From Silurus meridionalis (lineage: Eukaryota; Chordata; Actinopteri; Siluriformes; Siluridae), in the NCBI RefSeq assembly GCF_014805685.1, contig NC_060886.1, positions 15,949,608 through 16,013,607 on the forward strand: DNA of 64,000 bases. The letters run 5' to 3'. The notes beneath the pieces are model-generated. The model made no database searches. It was not told the DNA's origin and saw only the letters and a program-made list of their open reading frames with translations. Positions 25,923 to 63,572 of the stretch are shown piece after piece (positions within the stretch are counted from its first letter, which is position 1; every line of letters begins with the position of its first letter). The position numbers and the translations under genes were made by a program.

Positions 25923-28900
25923 TTTCAGTCTTGACATGAGCAGGTTAAAAACCTGTTTATATTTATACCAGTACATCACTAGGTTAAATGCAAAGTACAA
26001 GTAACATAACTATCAGTGAAATTTATAACAGAAAACATTTTTTTTCCTCATAATTTTGCAACTCTGACATTTGAACTCAATAGTGACATCATGTGGTCAC
26101 ATTCTCATAAAACACACTTGACCCGATGGAATCTTCTTCTTCCCAAATACAGGCAGAGTCTGGAACACTCATACTTTTCATTTTCACTGAAACTGGAACT
26201 GATGAAGTTTTATACATAGAACCTACATATGCTAACGCTAGAACTTACCGACGCCATATTTGGAACGATAGTACTCTTTGGTGAAGTTGTCACAGTCACA
26301 AATCACCACTCTACGGCCCCAGACGTTAATGACCCCTCCTACATTCAGGTCACAATCTTTGTAGAACTCCTCATTTACAGCACCAGTCTTGAGATCATAC
26401 ACATATACAGGAACAGTTTAATCTTTTCCAAATTTATCACTAACTCAGATAATGAATAAACAAGCTATGATTGTACTTGAGAAATAAAACCATTAAGAAA
26501 TGTAATTTAATAATAGATGTATTCTAAGTGTATCAGTGACAATTTTTTAAATTGCTCCTTTGTAACTCACTTTGAGGCTGTCAAGTATGTAGCGACCCCC
26601 ATGTCCCATTGGCCCAAATACATTCAGGACAGTGCGGTCTGTTATTTCACCGGGCAGACGTTTGGGAGAAGGAGCATGCTGTTAAGGAAAGGCAAAGAGA
26701 AAATAACTGCAATCTGTCTCGAAAAAGAATTGGCTGTTGGATAATTATAAATATATTTTAAAGGCAATTATTTTCTCACTAGGAAAATTGCAAAAAAATT
26801 TTAAATCACTAGAAAAGTATTGAGTACTTGCTGACAGCATGACAAGATAAATTAATGCATGGGTGATGGGGAAGCTCATCCAAGCAGAAGATGAGACAAA
26901 GAGAAGAGAAGTGGTTTTAGTGCTTTGTTGTCAATTTTGTACCAATAATGATAGAATTTACAGAACAGTAAATTGTATGTTAATATGTCATTGTTTATTA
27001 CTCTTCCAGTAATGATGAAATTTAGATGAGTGAGTCAACACATAAGTCACTGTGCTCCAACGGTTCCATCACTACTGGACTAGAACAGTAGACTACTAGC
27101 TGTGTGTCTGTGCAGGATTTTGAGTTTTTACAATCCCAGTTAAAAATTTAAACAAAAAATGTTAATGTGGAAAAAAAAAAGAATACAATCATTTGCAATT
27201 TCATAAAACCACATTTTGTTTATAATAGAACACAGAAAACATATTAAATATTGTTATGAAAATTACTGCATGGGCTCAGAAACACGTCCAAAAAATCATT
27301 GTGTGTGAACACAGTTTGCCATGTTGTACATAAGTGCAGGTTAAAGCTATAGTATGCAAAGAAGAAGCCATACAGTATGTAAACATGATCCAGAAACGCT
27401 GATGTCTTCTCTGTGAGAAAACTTATCTGTGATCAGACAAATCGAAATGTAAAATTCTTTTGAACTAAAGATGAGAGGGACCATCCATCTTATCATCAGT
27501 GCTCCGTTCAAAAGCCTGCATTTCTAATAAAATGGAGACGCATTAGTGCCTATGGAATGGGCAGCTTTCACATCTGGAAAGGCACCATTAATGCTGAAAG
27601 GTATATACAAGTTTTAGAAAAATAAATGCTTCCATCCAGAGGATGTATTTTTCAGCAAGACAATCATTAACTGCATACTGCATCTATTAGAGCAACATGG
27701 CTTTGTAGTAGAAGAATCTGGGTGCTAAACTGGTCTGCCTGCAGTTCAAACCTTTCATCATTTGAAAACATTTGGCGCATCATGAAACAAAAAATGCGAC
27801 AAGGAAGATCCAGGAGTGAAAAACTAGAATCCTATATCAAACCCAAATGGGAAAACATTTCCCTCAAAAAACTACAGCAATTGGTCTCCTCAGTTCTCAG
27901 ATGTATACAGACGGTTTTTAAAATAGGAGAGGATACTACACAGTGGCCCTGTCACACATTTTTGAAGGACATGTTTAAAATTACCTTTTTTTTTTTTGCT
28001 TAAAATCGCTTTTCCATTAAAAATTTCCTCAGTTTGTTGGTGAAATTAGATATGGGTTTATGAGATTTTCAAATCACTGACTTCTGTTTTATTTACATTT
28101 TACACTTTGCCATTTAAAAGTTTTTTGAAATTAGGGTTGTAAATCACAACATATGAGATCTTGCCACACACCTTTGGAAGCTTGCTTCTGTGTAAAAATT
28201 TAGGAGCAGTATCTCGGCCAGAGTTTGCATTTACGACTTCTACTATTTCTATGGTGTCATCTGCCAAGAAGTAGTGTAGGATCAACTGTCTTTGGTCTCC
28301 AAACATGCTCTGGGTATCATCCCAGTTGCAATAAAAGCGCAGAACATTGCGGTCATGCTGAAGGAACTGTTTTAAGGTATCCTGCCTCTCAAATGGGCGC
28401 AGTGGATTCATGCTGTCCTCCACCTGTGAAAGTAAAGGACACAGTCTGAGAACACACTGTTGCTATTCTGTTTCCAGTTTGGAGACGCAGACACATACTT
28501 ACCCCCTTACGCATTGTTGTATATTGGTCTGGTGGTGTTATAACAGGGGCATTGAGACGCACACCCATTTTCCTCAAAAAGTTACATGTGAAAGAGTCAC
28601 AGTCTGTTATTGTAAAGGTCCTGGAGAAGAAAACCATTTTCTGATTTATATTAAAGTGGTACAAATTGTAAAACTGGTCATCAGCAGGAGCAGGGAGAGG
28701 AATGCGTTGGCGGTGAATAAGAGTTCCTGCATGGAGAGGGAATGGCTTAGCAACAAGTTGATTGCATAGAATTGTCAATCTTCAATTTGTCATTTATAGG
28801 ATGTACCTTGTGTAATGCCACTATTTCTGAACTCTGGTTCCACAATTTGTATGGTGTTGTCTTCCAAGTAGAAATAAATCTTACATTGTCGAATTCTGTA

Positions 28901-30591
28901 AGTTTCCTCTCTGCTCGAAGTAACAGATTCTTGGAAATATGCATCGAAGCAAAGAACCTAAGGCAACAGAAACATTTCTTATTGCTATCTGCACACTTTA
29001 CTGCTCTGGTTAGCTGGTTATCTTTTATCTACAAACCTGTTTGTCAAACTCTATCCAGGAGGGGACGTCACTGCCTTCTCCTTTGGTGTATTTCAGTCGT
29101 GGTGTTTGGCCGAAAAGCAATTCTCCTCCAATGCCAGGTTTCTTTGCACCCACCATCATTGGCTCATCTTTGAAGTAATCAAAATGCTGAGACTTGTGAA
29201 ACCTTTCTTTTCCCACCTATAGAAAAAATCAAGTTATTGAAAGAAGTCTTTTACACATTATTTAAAAACAATACAATTAACAATAGATTTGAGTGACCAA
29301 AAAAACCCACACCCCACAATAAGAGCAGTTTTGTGTACAGAGGCATCAGGTTCAAACATATTTGGGTCTGTGGCTACTTGAACCATACGGGAAACACAAT
29401 TTGTACTGCATATGGGTGAAAACTCAGGTCTTGTTCTGTGCATGTGTGAAATGTCTACTACTTCCTGTCATTGCCAGTCAGTCTAGCGATATGGATTCTT
29501 TGCGTTTAATAAATCCATGTGTGAATGAGTGAATGAATGAATGAAGGATGGAAGGAATGAATTAATTTATGTATATATAAATAACTATCTTGTGTGTCTC
29601 TTAAATGCAGAAATTGGTAAAGTATGCTACAATAAGTAGAACCGTTAAGTAGAACATATCTACAGAGAATGTAATTAAAACACTTTTTTTACACACACTT
29701 ATATACCTAAATTGGGTCTAATAAATGTAAACTATTTTTTTACATTTCTCCATTTATTTAATTGTATATAAGCAATTTAATTTGTGGCAATTTATTTAAA
29801 AGAATATTCCAAATGTATTAAAAAAGAATCACTGGTAAAGAACTCATTTCGGTCTAAACCGGGTGGTGTCAACAATATTACAAAAACTGGAAACTCAGGA
29901 CAAGAAGTAGATGCATTTGTGCACACGCGCAGTAACAGTCATGTTTCTGATATGGATCGAGTAGCCACAGGGCCCCTTCATTCCAGGGAGAAGAAACTGA
30001 TGACCGCAAACAACAACAGTGGGCTGTTATGATAATTTAATGTGTGTCATTACAGTATAAGAAAAACTGCAAATAATCCTAGTAGACAATTTTTTTTTTT
30101 TTTGCATTATTGCGACTTTAAAGAAAACTGACTTCCAAATATCATCTTTCCATTTTAGTTTTAAATGTAAGAAAAAATATTTTGTATGTCAATGAAAGAA
30201 GAATCATGCTGTGTATAATAAACTGATAAAATATATTATATTGTTATTATATTGTCATATATATATATATATATATACTGTGTATAAAAATAGGTCACTA
30301 TATCTGTATAAACTTTACCATTTATTTTAAGAGCTGTCATACTTAATTTAGTGCAGTTTAATACTTAATGTAGAAATACATTTTTTATATGTAAAACCTT
30401 TTTTTAAGGCAACAAACATTCACCTTGGGACAGTCAACCAACACTAGTTATTCCAAGCCGCACACATCAGCTGCCCAACATTACAGAAGACAAGAGCCCT
30501 ATCCCGCTCATTGTAATTTTCATTTTCAACTGTAAACTGATATAATGTATAAACTTACAGTTTTGTAGCGTGAATATCCAGGTAAAGCCAT
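21580..30591 (-). CDS. efhc2: EF-hand domain-containing protein 2 (DM10 ciliary microtubule protein)
   Basis: Fifteen coding exons with GT/AG ends and agreeing phases: 30591-30559, 29216-29037, 28957-28807, 28726-28503, 28423-28172, 26678-26571, 26387-26249, 25867-25702, 25302-25160, 24774-24578, 24440-24307, 24013-23819, 23261-23169, 23069-22967 and 21690-21580. The product is 742 residues (human 749). Three DM10 domains occupy roughly residues 70-190, 225-365 and 425-535, with typical DDTI(E/A/Q) motifs (for example [12 protein letters not shown]). An EF-hand-like region follows from about 535 ([15 protein letters not shown]). EFHC1/EFHC2/Rib72 proteins bind inside doublet microtubules of motile cilia. 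Exon 6's upstream intron carries a Tc1 relic. A second possible last exon lies at 22061-21972. Paired X-box-like motifs lie upstream. The start ATG fits the MALP beginning of human EFHC2. Confidence 0.96.
21972..22061 (-). CDS. efhc2: Alternative last exon of efhc2 (proximal)
   Basis: After a TTTCCAG acceptor an open frame of 29 codons runs to TAA in the same phase (0) as the end of exon 14. It would give a 735-residue isoform ending in [13 protein letters not shown]. Its C-terminal half aligns loosely with that of the distal exon ([11 protein letters not shown]), and both resemble the human C terminus (IDYWTFLKDAFG). The two look like a duplicated, mutually exclusive last exon. No AATAAA follows closely, so the usage is uncertain. 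Confidence 0.55.
   Translation of the reverse strand, partial: PFSLTLPKPTLDDHTLVGYSAIIKELLGH
23441..23596 (-). other. Exon-like open frame in efhc2 intron 12
   Basis: A strong acceptor (GCATTTTTAG) is followed by a 51-codon open frame with coding-like composition, starting [14 protein letters not shown] and ending CSK-stop. The stop codon overlaps AATAAA. Its frame is phase 0, so it cannot follow exon 11 or 12 (both end in phase 2) in frame. It could follow exon 10 or begin at its own ATG. No homolog is recognised. It is either a rarely used terminal exon or chance. Confidence 0.3.
25872..25920. repeat. (AC)n microsatellite forming the efhc2 exon 8 acceptor tract
   Basis: On the minus strand about 24 TG units run directly into TTGTAG, the acceptor of efhc2 exon 8 (exon start 25867). 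There is no normal pyrimidine tract between the repeat and the AG. Confidence 0.95.
27131..28139 (+). mobile_element. Full-length but degenerate Tc1-like element in efhc2 intron 5
   Basis: The ends begin ACAATCCCAGTTAAAA and end GAAATTAGGGTTG between TA dinucleotides, and both inner ends carry the ATCATTTGCAATTTC / GAGATTTTCAAATCA sub-terminal motif. Plus-strand translation near 27722-27960 gives a diverged Tc1 transposase C terminus, including FENIWRIMK with the last catalytic glutamate of the DDE triad and [11 protein letters not shown]. Upstream catalytic parts (FQQDN near 27650) are broken by frameshifts. It is inserted opposite to efhc2 and ends 32 bp from exon 5's donor. Confidence 0.85.
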
Positions 30592-30707
30592 TTTTAATGT
30601 GATAATGATAAATACTTTTCACGGAAACTGTTCGTGGGGAACTAGCCGGACTGCAGTTCACGTTGCTATAGTGACGTTACGCTTGCAAACTCAGTTGCCA
30701 TGATACG
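30592..30707 (-). promoter_or_regulatory. efhc2 proximal promoter with two X-box-like motifs
   Basis: Two RFX X-box-like sequences, GTTGCTATAGTGAC (30662-30675) and GTTGCCATGATACG (30694-30707), lie 71-116 bp upstream of the efhc2 ATG. The second has a perfect left half (GTTGCCATG). X-boxes bound by RFX factors control many ciliary genes, which fits the product. Neither motif is a full consensus palindrome. Confidence 0.5.
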
Positions 30708-32112
30708 CAGCACAGGTCACGTGCTCACGGCCCTTCGTTGAGCTCCGTGTGATGTTGCCGACGACAAACAAACATGGCGTTCAGTGGACGCTTTTATACA
30801 GTCAAATGAATGATCAAGTAGAGAAAAAAAAACAAGGAATTACTAAGAACTGGATATCCATCAAAAAAAGATATGACAGGACAAAAATAAATCTTATGAT
30901 GCAGCTACTTTGATCCATATTAAAGGAGCTGCAGGGATATTTAGCACTTTCTAAACTCATGTTGTTGAAATCTCTGGATTATGGATTAGTTTATATGGAA
31001 CCATAATGTTGAATGGTCTGGCGAGACCATATAGACGTTTTTGGATATAAGATACACTTGACAAGAAAAACAGTGTATCAGCTAATAAAAAAACTCACAC
31101 ACCCATGGTGAAGCATCGAATGCAGCAATCCTACTATGGGGCTGCTGCTCTTCAGCTGGTACGGAAGCTCTAATGAAATAGAAGAAATAATGGATAGCTC
31201 AAAATGCCATTCTATGGAGCAAAACCTGGAAAGCCCTGGGTAGCTGTAGAATGTGACCTTCCAACTCAATAATGACCTAAATCACAATTCAAACGTGAAC
31301 AATTGTGTGGGGGGAAAAAGGTCTAAATTCTATTTAAAAAACCCTGTAAAATTATTTGAGGAAGGATGCAAGAATAGAGGAATAAAATGGCCAGATTAAG
31401 ATGTGCTAAGCTGGTAAAAATAATAAGAATGAGCTTTGAGCATATACAAAACATTTTCATTCATTCTTCTGTTTAGTTTTGCTACATTTTTTACATGACA
31501 AAATCTTAATCGATTTTCCGCCTTTTTTTTTTTTTAATATCCACTGGCCCTGTATTTTGTATTTTTTTTTTTATATAAACAGACTCTTTTCTATCTTCAT
31601 CTATTATTGCAAAACTATTCAAAATGTTCTATTGTAGCTTTTCTATTAAACAGAGGTATACCCAGTGCCATATTCTATCCATGAAATATTTGTACATTTT
31701 CTCCAAAAAGGACACTTAAATCACTATGAAAGCTATACAAAATGGAAGTCTTCTTTGTCTTCATGCACACAAAATGAAGATTTGTCTGTTCAATTGGGTT
31801 CTTAGATTCTTAATCCTTCAATATTGCTACATGTATCAAATATGCATTGTACTCATGAGCAATTAAACATTTGATGGATTGTATGGTGGCATAAAGAAAC
31901 AATAAGTCAAGCAATGATTAAGTTAAACTATTCAAACACAAGGCACAAACAAATTCAACATGAGTGGAGTAACTTTTATGTTACCACATAAACATTTCAA
32001 ACTTGACACAGATAGAATTTACACATCCTGTGTATGAAGAAAAATACATCATAAATAAACAAAATTATGTCAGAAACAAACATATATAAATAAGCAGCAC
32101 ATATAAAATCAA
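30708..32112. other. efhc2-fundc1 spacer, no gene seen
   Basis: Upstream of efhc2 the sequence remains CpG-bearing to about 30790 and then becomes AT-rich. It holds a decayed Tc1-like transposase fragment at 31090-31300 and nothing else recognised. Confidence 0.6.
31090..31300 (+). mobile_element. Tc1-like transposase fragment
   Basis: ACCCATGGTGAAGCAT reads PMVKH, a conserved Tc1 transposase motif. It is followed by a decayed stretch in which GGGGCTGCTGCTCTTCAGC and GAAATAATGGATAGCTC match the usual WGCFSATG and EIEGIMDGS coding region at DNA level, with stops and gaps. No terminal repeats were found. Confidence 0.6.
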
Positions 32113-32118
32113 TTTATT
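32113..32118 (-). terminator. Candidate fundc1 polyadenylation signal
   Basis: Minus-strand AATAAA, 340 bp past the fundc1 stop codon. The region is AT-rich, so chance occurrence is possible. Confidence 0.35.
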
Positions 32119-32457
32119 ATTTGATTTCAATTTAACTCAGGCTCACGCCATGATATGTGAAACATAAATAGTCATGGAACAGTGTAAAGATTTCTACCTT
32201 ATCAACAACAATACTAATCAAAATGGGCATTAAATGGCTCATAGCATAGCAGTTAATATATTATCTACAGCATTGCTTTTTCTTTCCTAGCCATGCTGAT
32301 AGCTGAGAGGCGCAACTATATTTCCCAACTCTGCCTCAAACCAAACAATACTGTAACCATTCTTGGGTGCATGTTTCTTTGATACAGCAATAAAATGTAA
32401 CACATGAAATATCTCTGGGTAGGAAGTGTTCATTAGTATAGCAGGCCCAGCTGTGAC

Positions 32458-34584
32458 TCAAGATGCCAGACCCAGCAGAAATCCTCCAAGAAATCCACTT
32501 GAAACAACTATATTCCTCTTGACAAATTCTGTGGACTGCAAAACGATAAGGAAAAAAGTTGTTACCACAAAAAACATTAATAATAATGTAATATCCAAAA
32601 TTATACCTGCTAGACTTAAGATTAAAAATGTTATGTTATTTTTACTTCTTTGGTTTTCACTACAATTATATACAAAAATAATTTGAAGCAACAACAGTTT
32701 AATCAAATTACCACACCCCTACTAGGATTTCATTTGACTTATATTTTTATTTTAAATAACATTACTCCTTTCAAGTTGTATAACTACTATAACAAAAACT
32801 ATTATTTCATACATAAACAGGATAAATAAACATATTTAAAAATTCCATGATTATATTGGAAATTCTAAACATAAAAATTATTACCAGAAGTTTCTTTATA
32901 ATTATGTTTTTATTTGGATTCTCATATATTATTTGTTTCTTTTCTAATACTAGTAATGCAAATGAAGCGGTGCGAGGTCTCAGGGAATGAAATACATGTA
33001 GGAATTCTTCTGCATTGTGATGCTACCTCATCAATAAATGAATTCAGTTCTGGTGCAGCTTTGCTGGCCTTCTTCTTCAGGTGCTTTTTTGCTTTATTAA
33101 CATCCTTCTTTACTTTCTTCCAGTCTACCTGCACGTACCCACTGTGATTGGCAATCTGAAAATGTAAATCTTTCTTCATGACTATTATTGCAGAATATCC
33201 ATAGATAAATTGAAAATGTGTAAAGAAGATTAAGTAGTATTTAAGTAGTAAGTAAAGTATATAAAATGTATGATGTTGGGCTTACTTGCAATAAAAGAAA
33301 TCCTCCACCAACTGCAGTTGCAGCAATTTTTCCAACTTTCTGAAATAAATAACCAGCACACCTAGGATACAGACAAAGAAATACAAAATAAATACCCCTA
33401 TGTTTGGTTCTGTTAAATGTATTTTTGCCATTATTATATACTCTCTTAGAAAAATACAAAAATGTTACAAGCGGTGTCTTTCTACTTGAACAGCAGGCAT
33501 ACGAATGTTATTCAGAAATTATATGAAGATGCATGTGAAGGTGCATCGCTTCTAGCTTTACCATCCTGTTACGCCACCCATCAAGATCTGTGTGGCGACT
33601 GAATACTTTTCAGCAATGGGTCCTGTGTTGCTCCCGAAAACTCGACTCCACCACTGATGCCGTCGTGCATATTCAGTGATGTCCACCACCTCGTACAGCT
33701 CATCCTCGCTCTCAGCTTCTGTGTGGGAATTAAATAAAAACAGTTCAGACATCCACATATAGGTAAGCTGTTTAGTTTTATGCATCAAGGAATCAGTATA
33801 GCCTTGGTGAAGCTCTCATGTTGGGTGGTATAAGGGTTTCTCCAGACAACCAAATGTGTTTAATAAGAGGCAAAGTTTTACAAATTTTCAACACAATGGT
33901 TTGGAGGAGGCCTCTACATACAACCCTTATATGGCTGCTCTACTTCATATGAACCATTCCCACTTCTAAGACAAGTTTATGCAAAGAAAACTATCACTAA
34001 AATCACTACAAAATGAGACGGTCATATTGTCAAACAGCAGACAGCATGAAACTGTTACTAAAGATAGATACATTGAGTGCTTTACTAAAGGTAACCAAAA
34101 TGAAATGGTCGTTTTCACATACCCCAGCTTGACAGTAAGCTGGGGTCAGCAATGATACAGTACCCCTAGAGCGGACAGGGTTAAGGGCCTTGCTCAGGGG
34201 CCCAGCAGGGGCGCTGTGGCTTTAACCCTCGACCATATGATCAGAAAACCAGAGCCTTCATCACCGAACCACCACTGTGTACCTCATCTATACATTATCT
34301 AGGTTTAGTGATTGGCATTCATAGCAATGAAATACAAACGAGAAAAGCAAATATAATCCTATTCATTTTTTATTCGGAGATGTCCATTTTACACAATAAC
34401 ACAAATGCTAGTTAATTAGAAACCAATAAGAAGGTAATGAAGCAGACCATTGAGATGACACGTCGACCGTAATGACTTTATTTTCTCTATAAGCTCCGAC
34501 ACCGGTTAGGAACGGTCTACGTATGTTTCATATATAAAGGTTTAGTGTGAGCATTTCTAATTTACCTTCTCCGCGATCCGCCAT
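32458..34584 (-). CDS. fundc1: FUN14 domain-containing protein 1, mitophagy receptor
   Basis: Five coding exons: 34584-34566, 33718-33562, 33361-33286, 33155-33027 and 32535-32458. They give 152 residues (human 155) with all GT/AG ends and phases consistent. The N terminus carries the LC3-interacting motif Y15-E-V-V18, followed by [11 protein letters not shown]. The FUN14 domain follows, with [16 protein letters not shown] and [19 protein letters not shown] membrane segments and a C-terminal [12 protein letters not shown] segment. FUNDC1 sits in the mitochondrial outer membrane and recruits LC3 during hypoxia-induced mitophagy. The serine just before the LIR tyrosine in human (S17) is Leu14 here, while the CK2-site serine aligns with S10. 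The acidic [17 protein letters not shown] stretch marks FUNDC1, not FUNDC2. The start is the only ATG in a short exon that contains an NRF1 site 41 bp upstream. Confidence 0.97.
34121..34280. repeat. Dispersed fish repeat in fundc1 intron 1
   Basis: It starts with a 10-bp inverted repeat (ACCCCAGCTT / AAGCTGGGGT). It then contains GGGTTAAGGGCCTTGCTCAG and ends AACCACCACTGTGT, a signature I associate with a common teleost interspersed repeat. Family name not certain. Confidence 0.6.
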
Positions 34585-34660
34585 TTTACACATCTAAAGT
34601 GTTGACAACCGTCGAGCTACCAAGGCGCATGCGCAGTGCGATACTGAAACACGGAAGTGG
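34585..34660 (-). promoter_or_regulatory. fundc1 proximal promoter with NRF1 site
   Basis: GCGCATGCGC at 34625-34634, 41-50 bp upstream of the fundc1 ATG, is a perfect palindromic NRF1 core. NRF1 drives nuclear genes for mitochondrial proteins and has been reported to regulate FUNDC1 in mammals. No TATA box is apparent. Confidence 0.65.
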
Positions 34661-34938
34661 GTTCTGCTTATAATGCATATGACGCATTGATGAGTAATAT
34701 GACGCATTGATGAATCCAAACATTACGATCTATAGCACGGGTTTTAATCTCCTGGATGTTTATTCTGGTCCGTTTGGTACAATTATATTATCCAACTGTA
34801 TATTTTATGACGTGAACGGGTACATTTATTTGGATTAATAAAAGACACAAACCAAGCAGACATTTCAGACATGGATGCAGAAGATTAGTGACTATAATGT
34901 TAGTTTTGCAATTATCTACGAGCTTTAAGAAATAACCA

Positions 34939-34941
<3 letters not shown>

Positions 34942-35008
<67 letters not shown>
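34942..35008. repeat. (AT)n microsatellite
   Basis: 67 bp of AT repeat. Confidence 0.95.
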
Positions 35009-35010
<2 letters not shown>

Positions 35011-35905
35011 AGACCAAGAAAGACCTGGGCAACAGAAAAGTGGTACAAAATGTAATTTCAACCATGAATATGGATGCAGCGGGTTTGCCATTACAAAGCT
35101 ATTGGTTCATATAAATGGCAGTAGCACTGATTGTTTTTTAATCCCTTTCCTGGTTTGGGCATTGTAATACTATCAACTGCACCTCATACAGCCTTATAAA
35201 ACAGTTCTGAACACCACTTACATTGTCCTTGATATTTCAGTTCAGTTACAACTCAAACAGAACAAAGTATGGCATTATGAAACACTTTCACTTAATAGAG
35301 CACTTGCCAGAATGTCATGGCAGCTTTTCTGTTTCATTTTATACAAACCCTGGAGCTGTGAAGCTGTAAGGTTGTGTTGTGAACCCTGCCTGCATGTCTG
35401 CCTGCTGTCTGCCACCACTGTGCCATCATAGCAGTTTTCCATGTACGGATTTCCACATCTGTATTTACTACAAAATCAGGTTTGTGCTTGTTTGGAGAGT
35501 TGCTTCTTAATAAACGCTATGCTATATAATATGCCAGACTTATTGATATCCAATGTTGTATGTAAAATTCCTGTAAAACAATTAATTTAGGACCCAAGCA
35601 TTTAAAATAATTTGCATTGGTGGTAGAATGACTGTGGGAGTCTATAACGTATTGTTCTGGAGCTAATTCATCATTCACATCTGATGATCTTTTGGGTTCT
35701 TTTAACTGTAGATATTTTTCATTTAATGCCATGCAGCAGTAGAGTTTTAAAACCATTATCACTCATCAAGATAAAACTTTGTTCGTCCCACAGTGGGGAA
35801 ATGACCAGTTAGTTAGATAGTTAACTATCATGCATTATTATAATGTTACACAATAATAATGTTAAGACGAGTTATAAGTGCATAGAAGTATATAGAAGAA
35901 GTGTC

Positions 35906-35940
35906 TGTGTGTGTGTGTGTGTGTGTGTGCGTGTGTGTGT
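35906..35940. repeat. (GT)n microsatellite
   Basis: About 35 bp of GT repeat with one C interruption. Confidence 0.9.
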
Positions 35941-36149
35941 ACATATAGACAAATAGACCAAACAGTCTCACAACTGAATGATATTGAGCATAAACTGGGA
36001 AAGACACATTTCGCTTTAAAATATTGTATTCCTTTTTTTATTTATGTATCTATAAAATATGATATATATGTTATGCAAGACATTAGAATCAATTGAAAAT
36101 ATAAACCACTGGTCGCTTATTAAAAGCGGAACTGGCAACAGTGACCATT

Positions 36150-36751
36150 ACGCCTATCTCAATCTTTGCATACCTTTGTGAGTGTGAATGGACAGCTGTT
36201 TGAGCCAATGAGATTGTCTAAGAGACTTTGACGCAATCCCAGTAGTGCGTTGTCCTCCAATCGGAGTAGGCGGAGAGACAGCGTAAAGTTGAGTCGTTTG
36301 TTATTTATCCTCCCCCTTTGAAAGTTTATGAAAAAGAGGGATCCCAAGACAAGGCCGGTCACGTGTTTGTAGGCACGCGCAGCGATTGGTTCAAACGACA
36401 AGAGAAGGCGTGGTCAAGCGGCGGCGTGGGTTCGCTTGAGTGACACAATTATAACAAGTTGGAACTGGCGGCTGAAGGGGAAGTTTGCGATATCGTTACA
36501 TTTACACGTAACGGCAAAAACAAAGAAATCCGTTTTGCAGTGTGACGTGCCTGGTTCGGTCTCGGGAAAAGCGAGCGGGATCTGCGTGGAAGACAATGTG
36601 AAAAGGGGGCTGTTTTGAGGAGAGTCTTTTTCCTGGACGGATTTTGGCATCTGCTCATTTGGCGTTTGGGGTCCGCACAGAGGTGCTGGCGAACGGCGAG
36701 CTGGTAGATTAATCCGGTGGCGTGGCTTTGCTGCTTCTTTTGGACTCTTCC
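36150..36751 (+). promoter_or_regulatory. kdm6a promoter and 5' UTR, CpG-rich
   Basis: CpG density rises sharply from about 36230. Three CCAAT boxes are present (36205-36209, 36257-36261 and, reversed, 36385-36389), together with a GGCGTGG KLF-type box near 36407. No TATA box is convincing, which fits a CpG-island promoter of a broadly expressed chromatin gene. The 5' UTR probably begins somewhere between 36400 and 36600. Confidence 0.6.

Positions 36752-63572
<26,821 letters not shown>

Larger units (their letters stand above)
34661..36149. other. fundc1-kdm6a spacer
   Basis: AT microsatellite at 34942-35008 and GT microsatellite at 35906-35940. No exon or recognised repeat family otherwise. 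Confidence 0.6.

Noticed and set aside
30774..30809. Plus-strand ATGGCGTTCAGTGGACGC mini-frame divergent to efhc2
   Set aside because: Only 11 codons before a stop, with no convincing donor and no known gene at this place in other vertebrates.
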